Origin: Clostridiales bacterium
Lineage (GTDB): Bacteria > Bacillota > Clostridia > Christensenellales > Aristaeellaceae
Direction of reading: 5' to 3'
Length of the DNA stretch: 64,000 bases
Assembly (NCBI GenBank): GCA_004557125.1
Contig: SFET01000007.1
Span: 38,976-102,975, forward strand
Positions 33,581-41,454 of the stretch are shown in pieces (within the stretch, counting starts at the first letter, position 1; each line of letters starts with the position of its first letter). Position numbers and translations under genes: made by a program. The notes below the pieces were generated by a model that saw only the letters and a list, made by a program, of their open reading frames with translations, did no database searches and was not told the origin of the DNA.

Positions 33581-34764
33581 GTGCCTTTGCGCCTTGAGAA
33601 GCGCCTTTTTATCCACCGGGCGCAGGGCTTTTCCACCAGATAGGTGATCGCCACCGCCGTCAGCAGCGCTGCCGCCCAGCAGCACAGGGTGTAGTTGTTC
33701 TGCCAGGGCTGAAGTCCCGCCCGATTGGGGTTTTCGCCCTCGTAATAAGGGATGCGCCACTTCTTCAGCTGCACCGCCAGCACCTGGTGCCAGATGTAGA
33801 AGTTGAAGCTGATGCCGGAGAGAAAGCGGATGACGCGGTTGGTAAGCAGCGCGCGCATCAGGCAGATTGAGCGGCTGCCGCAGATCAGGAAGATGCCGCC
33901 CAGCAGCGACAGCGGGTAGCGCCACAGCATCTGCCCCAGCCGCACGTTTTCCCCGCCGCTGCGGCCCAGCTGGAGGCGCAGAATGTGATACACGCCCACC
34001 GCCGCGGCGAGGGTGAGCGCAGTGCTCAGCCAGGCGCGCCAGGCACTGCGGGGCGACCTGCAGAGCCTGCGGTAGATCCAGGCGGCCAGCATGCCGTTGG
34101 CGTACACATCCAGCATGGCGGGCAGGCAGTTGACGTAAATCGTGGTATCCGAAACGAAGGTGGCGATCAGGCCGCGGCAGAACAGCCCCAGCGCCGCCAT
34201 GGCGCAGTAGGTGCAGCCGGGTCGCCGCTCGAAGGCGCGGGCCAGCAGCGGGAAGATCAGGTAGAACTGCACCTCCACCGCCATGGTCCACAGCGCGCCG
34301 TTGAGTTTGGTGAAGCTGTAGGACGAGGGAAAGAGGTTGTGGGTGAACGTGAGGTGGGAGAGGACGTCGGTCCACATTTCCCGCGCGCTCCCGTAGCCGC
34401 CGCCGGGCGCCAGCAGCGCCAGTGCCAGCATCACCGCCATGCACAGCCAGTAGCTGGGCAGGATGCGCGCGGCGCGCGCCGCATAGAAGTCGCGCAGGTC
34501 GCGTCCACGGCCGCTCAAAAAGCTCAGCATCAGCAGAGAGCCGCTGAGCAGCAGCATCAGATCCACAAACATGTAGCCGCAGGCCACCGCGGGATACAGG
34601 CGGAAGCTGCGCCCGAACAGCTGCAGATCCGGATTCAGCCAGGACTGCTGCCAGATGTGGTACCAGCCGATCATGCCCACGCAGATCACGCGCAGGAAAT
34701 CGCCGGCGTCGGCGTAGGTGGAGTTGGATTTGCCGGGCAGAAACAGGGATTTGAGTCGTTTCAT
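33577..34764 (-). CDS. Membrane acyltransferase, acyltransferase-3 (OafA/YrhL) family
   Basis: A 395-residue protein with about ten TM helices. It starts with a Asp/Arg pattern (DFLRVICVGMIGWYHIW) in which the usual R..A..RV and catalytic His of the family can be seen, and ends with YLVEKPCARW, the typical C-terminal motif. Such enzymes O-acetylate wall polymers or sugars outside the cell. ATG 34764 is set by GGAGG 6 bases upstream. It follows the GT-C-like gene by 14 bases, so both may decorate a cell-surface glycan. Confidence 0.88.
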   Translation of the reverse strand: MKRLKSLFLPGKSNSTYADAGDFLRVICVGMIGWYHIWQQSWLNPDLQLFGRSFRLYPAVACGYMFVDLMLLLSGSLLMLSFLSGRGRDLRDFYAARAARILPSYWLCMAVMLALALLAPGGGYGSAREMWTDVLSHLTFTHNLFPSSYSFTKLNGALWTMAVEVQFYLIFPLLARAFERRPGCTYCAMAALGLFCRGLIATFVSDTTIYVNCLPAMLDVYANGMLAAWIYRRLCRSPRSAWRAWLSTALTLAAAVGVYHILRLQLGRSGGENVRLGQMLWRYPLSLLGGIFLICGSRSICLMRALLTNRVIRFLSGISFNFYIWHQVLAVQLKKWRIPYYEGENPNRAGLQPWQNNYTLCCWAAALLTAVAITYLVEKPCARWIKRRFSRRKGT

Positions 34765-34778
34765 CGCTTTCCTCCGGG

Positions 34779-35996
34779 TCATACGTGAACGGCGATGCCG
34801 CCCAGCAGGTTGAAGGCCAGTCCGAGGCCCAACAGTGCGCTCTCCCAGCGGGTCAGGGCGCGGCGATCGGGGCTGATCAGCAGCCAGACAAGGCTCAGCG
34901 GCACCAGCTCCAGCGCGTAGCGCAGGCCGAACTGCAGGCCGCCCAGCGTGCGGTGCGCCAGCAGCAGCACCACGTTCAGCGCACCCATTGCAAGGATCGT
35001 CCACTTGGTGCGATTCATGCGGCGCAGGCACAGATCCTTGCACAGCCACACCAGGTTGCAGAGCAGGATCGGACAGCTGAGAAACATGGAGAAGCCGAAC
35101 TGCTCGAAGATCAGGCCCCCCTCCGTCAGGTGGAAGGGCGCGCCGAAGAACAGCGTGCGCCAGTTGTCGGCGATGTACGACAGGGAGAACTGGCCCTGTT
35201 CGCTGCGGATGAACTCGGGCAGATAGTTGTGGCCGAACTCGAAGATGTTGCCGAAGCGTGCGTAGTTGTAGGCTCCGTAGCAGGCCGCCACGCCCAGACC
35301 CAGCACCAGACCGGGCAGCAGGCGCTTCAGCCACCGCCGGGGACGCAGATGCATGCGCCGCGCATCCTCCAGATACAGCATCAGCAGCACCGGGCCCAGA
35401 CAGGCGGTGAAGGGTCGGCAGCCCACCGACAGCGCGTAGCACAGACAGGACAGCGTGGGATGCCGACGGCGCATGGCCACGATGGCGGAGACGGAGAAGA
35501 GAAACGCCAGGATCTGCGCCTCGTACCACACGCCGCCCACCAGCGCCACCGGAAGCATGGCGCCGGCCAGGCAGATCAGCAGCGCCCAGAACACGCAGTC
35601 GGTGTTCTTCATGCGCCCGGTGCGCAGCAGCTCCGAGAGGATCACCAGCGCAGCAATGGCCACGTAGAGCTTCTGAAACAGCCCGTCGGGCACGTTGTCG
35701 CCGAAGAGCAGCGCATAGAGCACCATTGGTATGGAGGGCACCGGCGGAAAGCTGACGTAGTAGTTGCCGTTGTAGACGGCCAGCTCCAGATATTCGTAGT
35801 TCTGATCCAGCTGCGCCTCGCCCCGCAACCAGGCCTGGGCCTGCAGAAGGTAGCTGGGGTAGGGGTAGGCGCAGGGATCCACGCCTGCGCCGATGCACAT
35901 CGCGGCGAAGATCAGAACGATCAGCGCCAGCAGCAAAAGCGCGCAGCGCACGGAGCCGCGCCGGCCGGAAAAGCATGGATCGGAGATTCTTTGCAT
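34779..35996 (-). CDS. GT-C-fold (GT39-like) multi-TM glycosyltransferase
   Basis: A 405-residue polytopic protein with about ten TM helices. The first outside loop YPYPSYLLQAQAWLRGEAQLDQNYEYLELAVYNGNYYVSFPPVPS carries acidic residues near the membrane and an SFPP segment, features of lipid-phosphate-sugar dependent transferases (PMT/ArnT superfamily). It likely transfers a sugar from a polyprenyl-phosphate donor on the outer face. A weak ribosome site precedes ATG 35996. Promoter at 36036-36064. Confidence 0.72.
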   Translation of the reverse strand: MQRISDPCFSGRRGSVRCALLLLALIVLIFAAMCIGAGVDPCAYPYPSYLLQAQAWLRGEAQLDQNYEYLELAVYNGNYYVSFPPVPSIPMVLYALLFGDNVPDGLFQKLYVAIAALVILSELLRTGRMKNTDCVFWALLICLAGAMLPVALVGGVWYEAQILAFLFSVSAIVAMRRRHPTLSCLCYALSVGCRPFTACLGPVLLMLYLEDARRMHLRPRRWLKRLLPGLVLGLGVAACYGAYNYARFGNIFEFGHNYLPEFIRSEQGQFSLSYIADNWRTLFFGAPFHLTEGGLIFEQFGFSMFLSCPILLCNLVWLCKDLCLRRMNRTKWTILAMGALNVVLLLAHRTLGGLQFGLRYALELVPLSLVWLLISPDRRALTRWESALLGLGLAFNLLGGIAVHV

Positions 35997-36035
35997 GGTC
36001 TGACTTCCGCTTTCTCAGGGATTTCTTCGCTTCCT

Positions 36036-36064
36036 ATTGTAAAACATCCGGGGAAAAATGTAAA
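36036..36064 (-). promoter_or_regulatory. Sigma-A promoter of the GT-C/acyltransferase pair
   Basis: On the minus strand, TTTACA (36059-36064), 17-base spacer, TACAAT (36036-36041). Confidence 0.65.
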
Positions 36065-36133
36065 GCGGATCGGATTTTTGCGACATTGCTGTGAAAAATT
36101 GGAAAAGCAAAATTCGATTTCACATGGATTTAC

Positions 36134-36162
36134 TTGACATGATCCGGAGAAAAAAGTATAAT
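36134..36162 (+). promoter_or_regulatory. Perfect sigma-A promoter of rpmH
   Basis: TTGACA, 17-base spacer, TATAAT: both hexamers match the consensus fully. The leader to rpmH is about 70 bases. Confidence 0.93.
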
Positions 36163-36241
36163 AATAAGGCTGTATGTTTGGGAAGTTTTACTCAAACAGA
36201 GTAAATGCCTCATATGATTACGATTGAAGGAGTTGTTCACA

Positions 36242-36376
36242 ATGTTCCGTACTTACCAGCCCAAGAAGCGCCAGCGTTCCAAGGTTCACGGCTTCCGTGC
36301 CCGCATGAAGACCAAGGCAGGTCGCAACGTTCTCAAGGCCCGTCGCGCACGCGGCCGCAAGGTCCTGACCGTCTGA
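36242..36376 (+). CDS. rpmH: Ribosomal protein L34
   Basis: A 44-residue protein read directly from the sequence: MFRTYQPKKRQRSKVHGF, then RARMKTKAGRNVLKARRARGRKVLTV. This is the complete bacterial L34, a basic protein of the large ribosomal subunit. An AAGGAG site (36227-36232) precedes ATG 36242. It heads rpmH-rnpA-yidD-yidC-jag, behind a perfect promoter. In most Bacillota dnaA lies divergently upstream; here a glycosyltransferase takes that place. Confidence 0.97.
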   Translation: MFRTYQPKKRQRSKVHGFRARMKTKAGRNVLKARRARGRKVLTV

Positions 36377-36390
36377 TTTCGGAATCGGAC

Positions 36391-36765
36391 ATGGAGGGGC
36401 AGGAGAAGCATGCGCGCGCACCCCAGGGGTTCGCGCGCAAATACAGACTCGGCGATAACAAAAACTATCGCTATGTCTATCGGAGAGGCAAATCATACCC
36501 CTCGCGGAATCTCGTGTTGATCTACCTGAAGGGTCGGGAGCAGAAGTTCGGCTTCTCGATCTCCTCCAAGGTGGGCAACGCAGTCACGCGCAACCGCATC
36601 CGGCGGTGCATGCGTGAGGATGTGCGCAGAATGCGCACGCGACTCAAATGCGGAAAGTACATCTTCATTGCGCGTCCGGCGCTGAAATCGGTTCCGCATG
36701 CCGAGCTGACCCGGGAAATGCAGGCCCTGCTGTCCCGCGCCAGACTCATCAAAGAGGATATGTAA
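36391..36765 (+). CDS. rnpA: Ribonuclease P protein component
   Basis: A 124-residue basic protein that binds RNase P RNA for tRNA 5'-end maturation. Family marks are YRLGDNKNYRYVYRRGKSYPSRNLVLIYLK and KVGNAVTRNRIRRCMREDVRR (the RNR motif). ATG 36391 lies 14 bases after rpmH; the open frame back to 36205 overlaps rpmH and is rejected. The site before ATG 36391 is weak, so coupling to rpmH translation is likely. Its stop abuts the yidD start. Confidence 0.95.
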   Translation: MEGQEKHARAPQGFARKYRLGDNKNYRYVYRRGKSYPSRNLVLIYLKGREQKFGFSISSKVGNAVTRNRIRRCMREDVRRMRTRLKCGKYIFIARPALKSVPHAELTREMQALLSRARLIKEDM

Positions 36766-36996
36766 ATGCGGTGGATCAAGTCGCTGCCCAAGCGCATACT
36801 GCTTTGGCTGATCACGTTTTATCGCGTGGGCATATCGCCGTTGCATCGGCCGTGCTGCAGGTACATTCCGACCTGCTCGCAGTATGCAATGGAGGCAATT
36901 CAGAAATACGGCGCAATCAAGGGCGGGTATCTGGCGGTGCGCCGGATCCTGCGCTGTAATCCGTTCAGCAAGGGCGGATATGACCCTGTTCCCTGA
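36766..36996 (+). CDS. yidD: Membrane protein insertion efficiency factor YidD
   Basis: A 76-residue protein with the diagnostic pattern ITFYRVGISPLHRPCCRYIPTCSQYAMEAIQKYGAIKGGYLAVRRILRCNPFSKGGYDPVP. YidD is an amphipathic inner-membrane-associated helper of YidC insertion. ATG 36766 directly follows the rnpA stop codon. Confidence 0.97.
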   Translation: MRWIKSLPKRILLWLITFYRVGISPLHRPCCRYIPTCSQYAMEAIQKYGAIKGGYLAVRRILRCNPFSKGGYDPVP

Positions 36997-37188
36997 CCGC
37001 ATGAAGGCTGCGGGCAGCTGTCGCCGAGACTGCGCCCGCATTGGGGCGTGGAACCGAATGGAGACGGGCGTCGTCCCGAGGCTCCCCCGGGGAGGAGAAT
37101 GTCCCGCTGATCTGGGCGCCGGGCATTCTTTTGATGTGCCGGAGCCGCGGTCGCTGCAAGGACAATTCAATTCCGTGGAGGATATTCA

Positions 37189-38187
37189 ATGAGCGGACTT
37201 TTTCAAAGCATCCTGGAATGGATTTACAGATGGGTCGGCAACTACGGCTGGTCCGTCGTTGTGTTCACGCTGCTCATTCGCATGATCATGCTGCCCCTTG
37301 ACATCAAGAGCAAGAAGAGCATGCGGGCAATGAACAAGATTCAGCCGAAGGTCGCCCTGCTGCAAAAGAAATATGCAAACGACAAGGACAAGCTGAACCA
37401 GAAGCTCAACGAGCTCTACCGCAAGGAGCACGTCAGCCCCATGGCCAGCTGTCTGCCGATGCTGATTACGCTGCCCATCCTCTGGTTCATGTTCGCAGCC
37501 ATGCGCAACATGGCCAACGAGCACACCATCCAGATGATTCTCAACATCGCCGAGACCGGCGAGGTGCCCGCCATGCAGAGCTGGCTGTGGATCAAGAACG
37601 TCTTCCAGCCGGATTCCTTCATGGCCACCATCCTGCCCAAGGTGAGCGACGCGCTCAAGACCATCGTGCCGGTGAGCGGCTCCTCGATCCTGACGGAGGC
37701 CAACATCACCGCTGCGCGGGAATTCCTGGCAACGGAGCAGTACGCCGCCATCGCAGCCCAGTACGGCGCCAACGCGTTTACCACGATTCCCCTGAATCTG
37801 GTGTTCTTCAAGCCCGTGCTCACCCTGCCCACGTCCTTTGCAAACCTGTTCCAGTATGCCAACGGCCTGTTCATCCTGCCGGTGTTGGCGGCGGTCAGCC
37901 AGTTCCTGATGACCAAGTTCACCAACGGCAACAACATCAAGAAGAGCGAGGACATCCCCGAGGAACAGCAGGCTGCGGCAAACGCCATGAACAGCGGCTT
38001 CATGAAGTGGTTCTTCCCGCTGTTCTCCCTGTGGATCTGTGCCGGCTACAACGCGGCTTTCGCCATCTACTGGATGGCCGCCAACGTGATCCAGGTGGTG
38101 CAGCAGATCATCGTGAACTGGTACTTTGATCGCCAGGATCGCAAGGCCGCCCTGGAAGAGGAAGGCGCGGACGCAAGCATCAAGTAA
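37189..38187 (+). CDS. yidC: Membrane protein insertase YidC/OxaA
   Basis: A 332-residue insertase with five predicted TM helices and no lipobox at the N-terminus (MSGLFQSILEWIYRWVGNYGWSVVVFTLLIRMIMLPLD is the conserved first TM and amphipathic region). KKSMRAMNKIQPKVALLQKKYANDKDKLNQ is the cytoplasmic hairpin loop; LPMLITLPILWFMF and FPLFSLWICAGYNAAFAIYW are later TMs. The catalytic-groove Arg of TM1 (LLIRMI) is present. GGAGG precedes ATG 37189. The 192-base gap after yidD contains weak hairpins but no ORF. Confidence 0.95.
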   Translation: MSGLFQSILEWIYRWVGNYGWSVVVFTLLIRMIMLPLDIKSKKSMRAMNKIQPKVALLQKKYANDKDKLNQKLNELYRKEHVSPMASCLPMLITLPILWFMFAAMRNMANEHTIQMILNIAETGEVPAMQSWLWIKNVFQPDSFMATILPKVSDALKTIVPVSGSSILTEANITAAREFLATEQYAAIAAQYGANAFTTIPLNLVFFKPVLTLPTSFANLFQYANGLFILPVLAAVSQFLMTKFTNGNNIKKSEDIPEEQQAAANAMNSGFMKWFFPLFSLWICAGYNAAFAIYWMAANVIQVVQQIIVNWYFDRQDRKAALEEEGADASIK

Positions 38188-38223
38188 GGTTCTTTTGAGT
38201 AGTAGATAAGGAGGCATCCTGCC

Positions 38224-39198
38224 TTGAGCAGATTTATTGAAGCAAGCGGAAAGACCGTGAAGGACGCGATCCAGAACGGCCTGAAGGAGCTTGGTTGCAC
38301 GAATGACGAGGTCGAAACCACAGTAATTGACATGGGCAGCCCCGGACTGTTCGGCATGTTCGGCAAGCCTGCCAAGGTTCGTCTGACCGTCAAGGAGGAC
38401 GATCATTCCTTCGACATTGAAATGCCCGTGTTCACCCTGGACCAGCCCGCGCAGGGCCGCAAGCGCGAAAAGAAGCGCGAGAGCAAGCCCGCGAAGGCCG
38501 AGCAGAGCGCCCCCAAGGCGGCGCCGGCGAAGAAGGCTGAGAAGGTCGAGGAGCCCGTGGCCGAAGTCAAGGACGAGCCCGTCCAGGAGGAAAGTGCCGC
38601 CGAGGCGAAGCCTGAAAAGAGCGAAAAGCGCAGATCGCGCAATCGCAAGGAGCGCAGCAAGGAAAACCGCGAGCCCAGGCCCGAGCCTGTGACCGTGGCG
38701 GCGCCTGCCGAGCCCGCGGAACCCTTTGTGGCCACCGCTGAGGAGGAGCTGAGCGACACCGCCAAGGGCGCGCGCGACTTCCTGAAGGGCCTGACGGACC
38801 GCATGGGCGTGCCCACCGACATTGAGGTGAGTGATTCTCCCGAGCAGTTGAAGATGCAGCTCTCCGGCGAGAACATGAGCATTCTGATCGGCCGCCGGGG
38901 CGAAACCCTGGATGCGCTGCAGTATCTCACCAGCCTGAACGTCAATCGGGGCCGCGAGGAGTACCTGCGCGTGTCCCTGGATACCGAGAACTATCGGGCC
39001 AAGCGCGAGGAGGCGCTGCGCAAGCTGGCCGTTCGCATGGCCAACCGCGCAAAGAAGAGCGGCCGCCGCGTCGCCCTGGAGCCCATGAACCCCAACGAGC
39101 GCCGCATTCTGCACTCTGCGCTGCAGAACGATCCGGAGGTCACCACGCACTCTGAGGGTGAGGAACCCTACCGCCGCGTGATCATCACGCTGAAGTGA
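38224..39198 (+). CDS. jag: RNA-binding protein Jag/KhpB
   Basis: A 324-residue protein starting with TTG 38224, 9 bases after AAGGAGG; no ATG is available. The Jag_N domain covers about 1-50 (IEASGKTVKDAIQNGLKELG; GLFGMFGKPAKV), a long charged Lys/Glu/Ala linker about 75-165, the KH domain about 190-255 (SILIGRRGETLDALQYLTSL) and the R3H domain at the end (RRVALEPMNPNERRILHSALQ). Jag works with KhpA on small RNA and cell-division or elongation control. The expected mnmE and mnmG genes do not follow. Confidence 0.95.
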   Translation: MSRFIEASGKTVKDAIQNGLKELGCTNDEVETTVIDMGSPGLFGMFGKPAKVRLTVKEDDHSFDIEMPVFTLDQPAQGRKREKKRESKPAKAEQSAPKAAPAKKAEKVEEPVAEVKDEPVQEESAAEAKPEKSEKRRSRNRKERSKENREPRPEPVTVAAPAEPAEPFVATAEEELSDTAKGARDFLKGLTDRMGVPTDIEVSDSPEQLKMQLSGENMSILIGRRGETLDALQYLTSLNVNRGREEYLRVSLDTENYRAKREEALRKLAVRMANRAKKSGRRVALEPMNPNERRILHSALQNDPEVTTHSEGEEPYRRVIITLK

Positions 39199-39212
39199 TC
39201 GAAGGGCTGCGA

Positions 39213-39243
39213 AAGTCCATCCTGCTTGCAGGATGGACTTTTG
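39213..39243 (+). terminator. Terminator of the rpmH-jag operon
   Basis: A 12-bp perfect stem AAGTCCATCCTG / CAGGATGGACTT, loop CTTG, then TT and TTG. Confidence 0.88.
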
Positions 39244-39490
39244 TTGTCTGGAGGGGACGTCGATGGATGGGCATGGGGTATCGGCTGTACGTTCGGGCGC
39301 CGTCTGAATCCGGTTGCAGGAAGCACGGACAGCAATACCGCGCAGTCAGGAGAAGCGCCGGTTGCGTGTGTTTGCTGGGATTGCTCGGATTGAGGATTGT
39401 CATGAAAGGGTGGGATCGGATGTGTCTGCGCACCCGGTGCTGAACGGTCTGAGCGCGGGTTGCATGGCTGTGGGTTCAATCTATGGACAG
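39244..39490. other. Non-coding gap, nothing recognised
   Basis: About 250 bases between two terminators. Short open frames here lack ribosome sites and protein-like composition. I see no tRNA, riboswitch or repeat. Confidence 0.6.
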
Positions 39491-39518
39491 AAAACCCCCG
39501 CTCCATACGGAACGGGGG
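39491..39518 (-). terminator. Terminator of the sugar ABC operon
   Basis: On the minus strand, CCCCCGTTCC / GGAGCGGGGG (one mismatch), then TTTTCTGT. Confidence 0.8.
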
Positions 39519-39539
39519 TGCAATTGTATCTGTGGGAGA

Positions 39540-40397
39540 TCAGCCCTTGACCGCGCCTGCAACCATGCCCTTGATGATGTACTTCTGAAGGAAGAGGTAG
39601 AGCACGATGATGGGCAGGATCGAGAGCACCAGCATGGCCATCATTGCGCCCATGTCCACCGAGCCGTAGCCGCCCTTCAGATACTGAATGGCGATCGGGA
39701 TGGTCTTGTACTTCTTCAGGTTCAGCACAAGGTAGGGCAGCAGGTAGTCGTTCCAGATCCACATGGTCTCCAGAATCGCGGTGGTCACGTAGGTGGGCTG
39801 CAGGATGGGCATCACGATGGAGAAGAAGGTGCGCACCGGCGTGCAGCCGTCTACCATGGCGCTCTCTTCGATTTCAATCGGGCAGGACTTCATATATCCG
39901 CAGAACATGAACACCGCAAGGCCTGCGCCGAAGCCCAGATACACGATCGGGATCGTGAAGGGCGTGTTCAGCTTGAGGTAGTCGGCCGTCTTGGAGAGGG
40001 TGAACATCACCATCTGGAAGGGCACGACCATCGAGAACAGGCAGAGGTAGTACACGCTGCGGGTGAGCTTCGTGCGCACGCGGCAGATGAACCAGGCGCA
40101 CATGGAGGTGCACAGCAGGATCAGAATCACGGAAAGGATCGTGATGATCAGGCTGTTGACAAAGGAATCAAAGAAATTGATCTTCGTGAGGCCGTTGGTA
40201 TAGTTCTCCCAGCCGACGAAGGTCTTTGCATTCGGCAGGGCGAAGGGCAGGCGGCTGATGAAGGCTTTCTTCTTGAAGGAATTGAACAGCACCAGCAGCA
40301 GCGGGTAGATATAGGCGATGGAGATCACGGAGAAGATGAGCGTCAGGATCCAGCTGCCCTTCTTCTGCGGAACTTTCACTTTCTTTGCGCGGGCCAT
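39540..40397 (-). CDS. Carbohydrate ABC transporter permease, MalG type
   Basis: A 285-residue permease of the CUT1 group with six TM helices. The EAA loop appears as EIEESAMVDGCTPVRTFFSIVMPILQPTYVTTAILETMWIWNDYLLP. It starts directly after the first permease's stop (TAA-ATG junction), so both are coupled. No ATPase gene lies in the window; a shared MsmX-type ATPase elsewhere is common in Bacillota. Confidence 0.92.
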   Translation of the reverse strand: MARAKKVKVPQKKGSWILTLIFSVISIAYIYPLLLVLFNSFKKKAFISRLPFALPNAKTFVGWENYTNGLTKINFFDSFVNSLIITILSVILILLCTSMCAWFICRVRTKLTRSVYYLCLFSMVVPFQMVMFTLSKTADYLKLNTPFTIPIVYLGFGAGLAVFMFCGYMKSCPIEIEESAMVDGCTPVRTFFSIVMPILQPTYVTTAILETMWIWNDYLLPYLVLNLKKYKTIPIAIQYLKGGYGSVDMGAMMAMLVLSILPIIVLYLFLQKYIIKGMVAGAVKG

Positions 40398-41246
40398 TTA
40401 CTGCTGCACCTCCTTGCGATTGGTGAGACGCATCTGCACCATGGCAATCATGGCCACGATGATCGTAAAGACCACGGCCTTCGCCTGACCAGCGCCCTCC
40501 CAGCCGTTGCGGCCGTAGAAGGTCTCGTAGATGTCCAGCGCCAGCAGCTTGAGCTTGCCGCTGGACTCCGCGCTCAGCAGCGCCAGGTTCTGGTCGAAGA
40601 GCTTGAAGGAGTTGGTCAGCGTCAGGAAGGTGCAGATGGTGATGGAGGGCATGACCATCGGAATCTTGATCTTGAACAGCGTCTGCAGCGGCGTTGCGCC
40701 GTCGATGGACGCGGCCTCGATCAGATCATCCGGGATGCTCTGCAGGCCGGCGATGTAGATGATCATCATGTAGCCCGCCTGTTGCCACAGCATCAGCACC
40801 GTCAGGCCCCAGAAGCCGTAGGCCTCGGAGTAGACCAGCGTGCGCCCGAATTTGTCCAGAATGCCGGTGAGCAGCAGGTTCCAGATCCAGCCCAGCACGA
40901 TGCCGCCGATCAGGTTCGGCATGAAGAACACCGTGCGGAACAGGTTGGTGCCCCGGAAGCCGCGCACCAGCAGCAGCGCCAGCACAAAGCCGAACACGTT
41001 GATCAGGATGACGTTGACCACCGTGAACAGCGAGGTGAGCCACAGCGAATGCAGGAAATTGGAGCTGGGATCGGTGAAGACCCTGATATAGTTTGCCAGT
41101 CCGACAAACTGCGCATCCGTGACCGTTGTAAAATTGCAGAACGAGAGATAGATGCCCATGATAAAGGGAATCAAAAACCCGATCAGAAAGGCAAGCATGG
41201 TTGGCAACACGAAAATCGGCCAATACTTGCGCATGGATTTCTCCAT
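40398..41246 (-). CDS. Carbohydrate ABC transporter permease, MalF type
   Basis: A 282-residue permease with six TM helices; EAA loop IPDDLIEAASIDGATPLQTLFKIKIPMVMP. It pairs with the MalG-type permease downstream. ATG 41246 with AGGAGG 9 bases upstream is preferred to the longer frame at 41321. It is separated from the binding-protein gene by a strong hairpin that may cut its expression relative to the binding protein. Confidence 0.92.
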   Translation of the reverse strand: MEKSMRKYWPIFVLPTMLAFLIGFLIPFIMGIYLSFCNFTTVTDAQFVGLANYIRVFTDPSSNFLHSLWLTSLFTVVNVILINVFGFVLALLLVRGFRGTNLFRTVFFMPNLIGGIVLGWIWNLLLTGILDKFGRTLVYSEAYGFWGLTVLMLWQQAGYMMIIYIAGLQSIPDDLIEAASIDGATPLQTLFKIKIPMVMPSITICTFLTLTNSFKLFDQNLALLSAESSGKLKLLALDIYETFYGRNGWEGAGQAKAVVFTIIVAMIAMVQMRLTNRKEVQQ

Positions 41247-41380
41247 AGAACCAACCTCCTGTTTGGCATTCTGCACTTGTCCGGCAGGCCATATCCGCTT
41301 CCGATATATCCGGGAGCGCATATCGCATGCCGCCCTGAACGCCTTCCTGCTCCACAGTTTCGCTCGCTCAAAATCAGCAG

Positions 41381-41415
41381 AGCAGGATGCGGCGCGGTTT
41401 ACGCCGCATCCTGCT
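41381..41415 (-). terminator. Partial terminator after the binding-protein gene
   Basis: A 13-bp perfect stem GCAGGATGCGGCG / CGCCGCATCCTGC, loop of 7, followed on the minus strand by TCTGCTGATTTTG. The poor T-run suggests partial read-through, often seen between binding-protein and permease genes. Confidence 0.7.
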
Positions 41416-41454
41416 GCCGGTCAATCCCGCATGGGATCACCGTTCCTGTGCGGA

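Noticed and set aside
33577..35976. 799-residue version of the acyltransferase
   Set aside because: The N-terminal half overlaps the GT-C gene in another frame; the start at 34764 has GGAGG.
35997..36241. Replication origin next to rpmH
   Set aside because: No dnaA gene and no cluster of TTATCCACA-like boxes seen.
39195..39443. Short plus-strand frame after jag
   Set aside because: Overlaps the intrinsic terminator and lacks family features.
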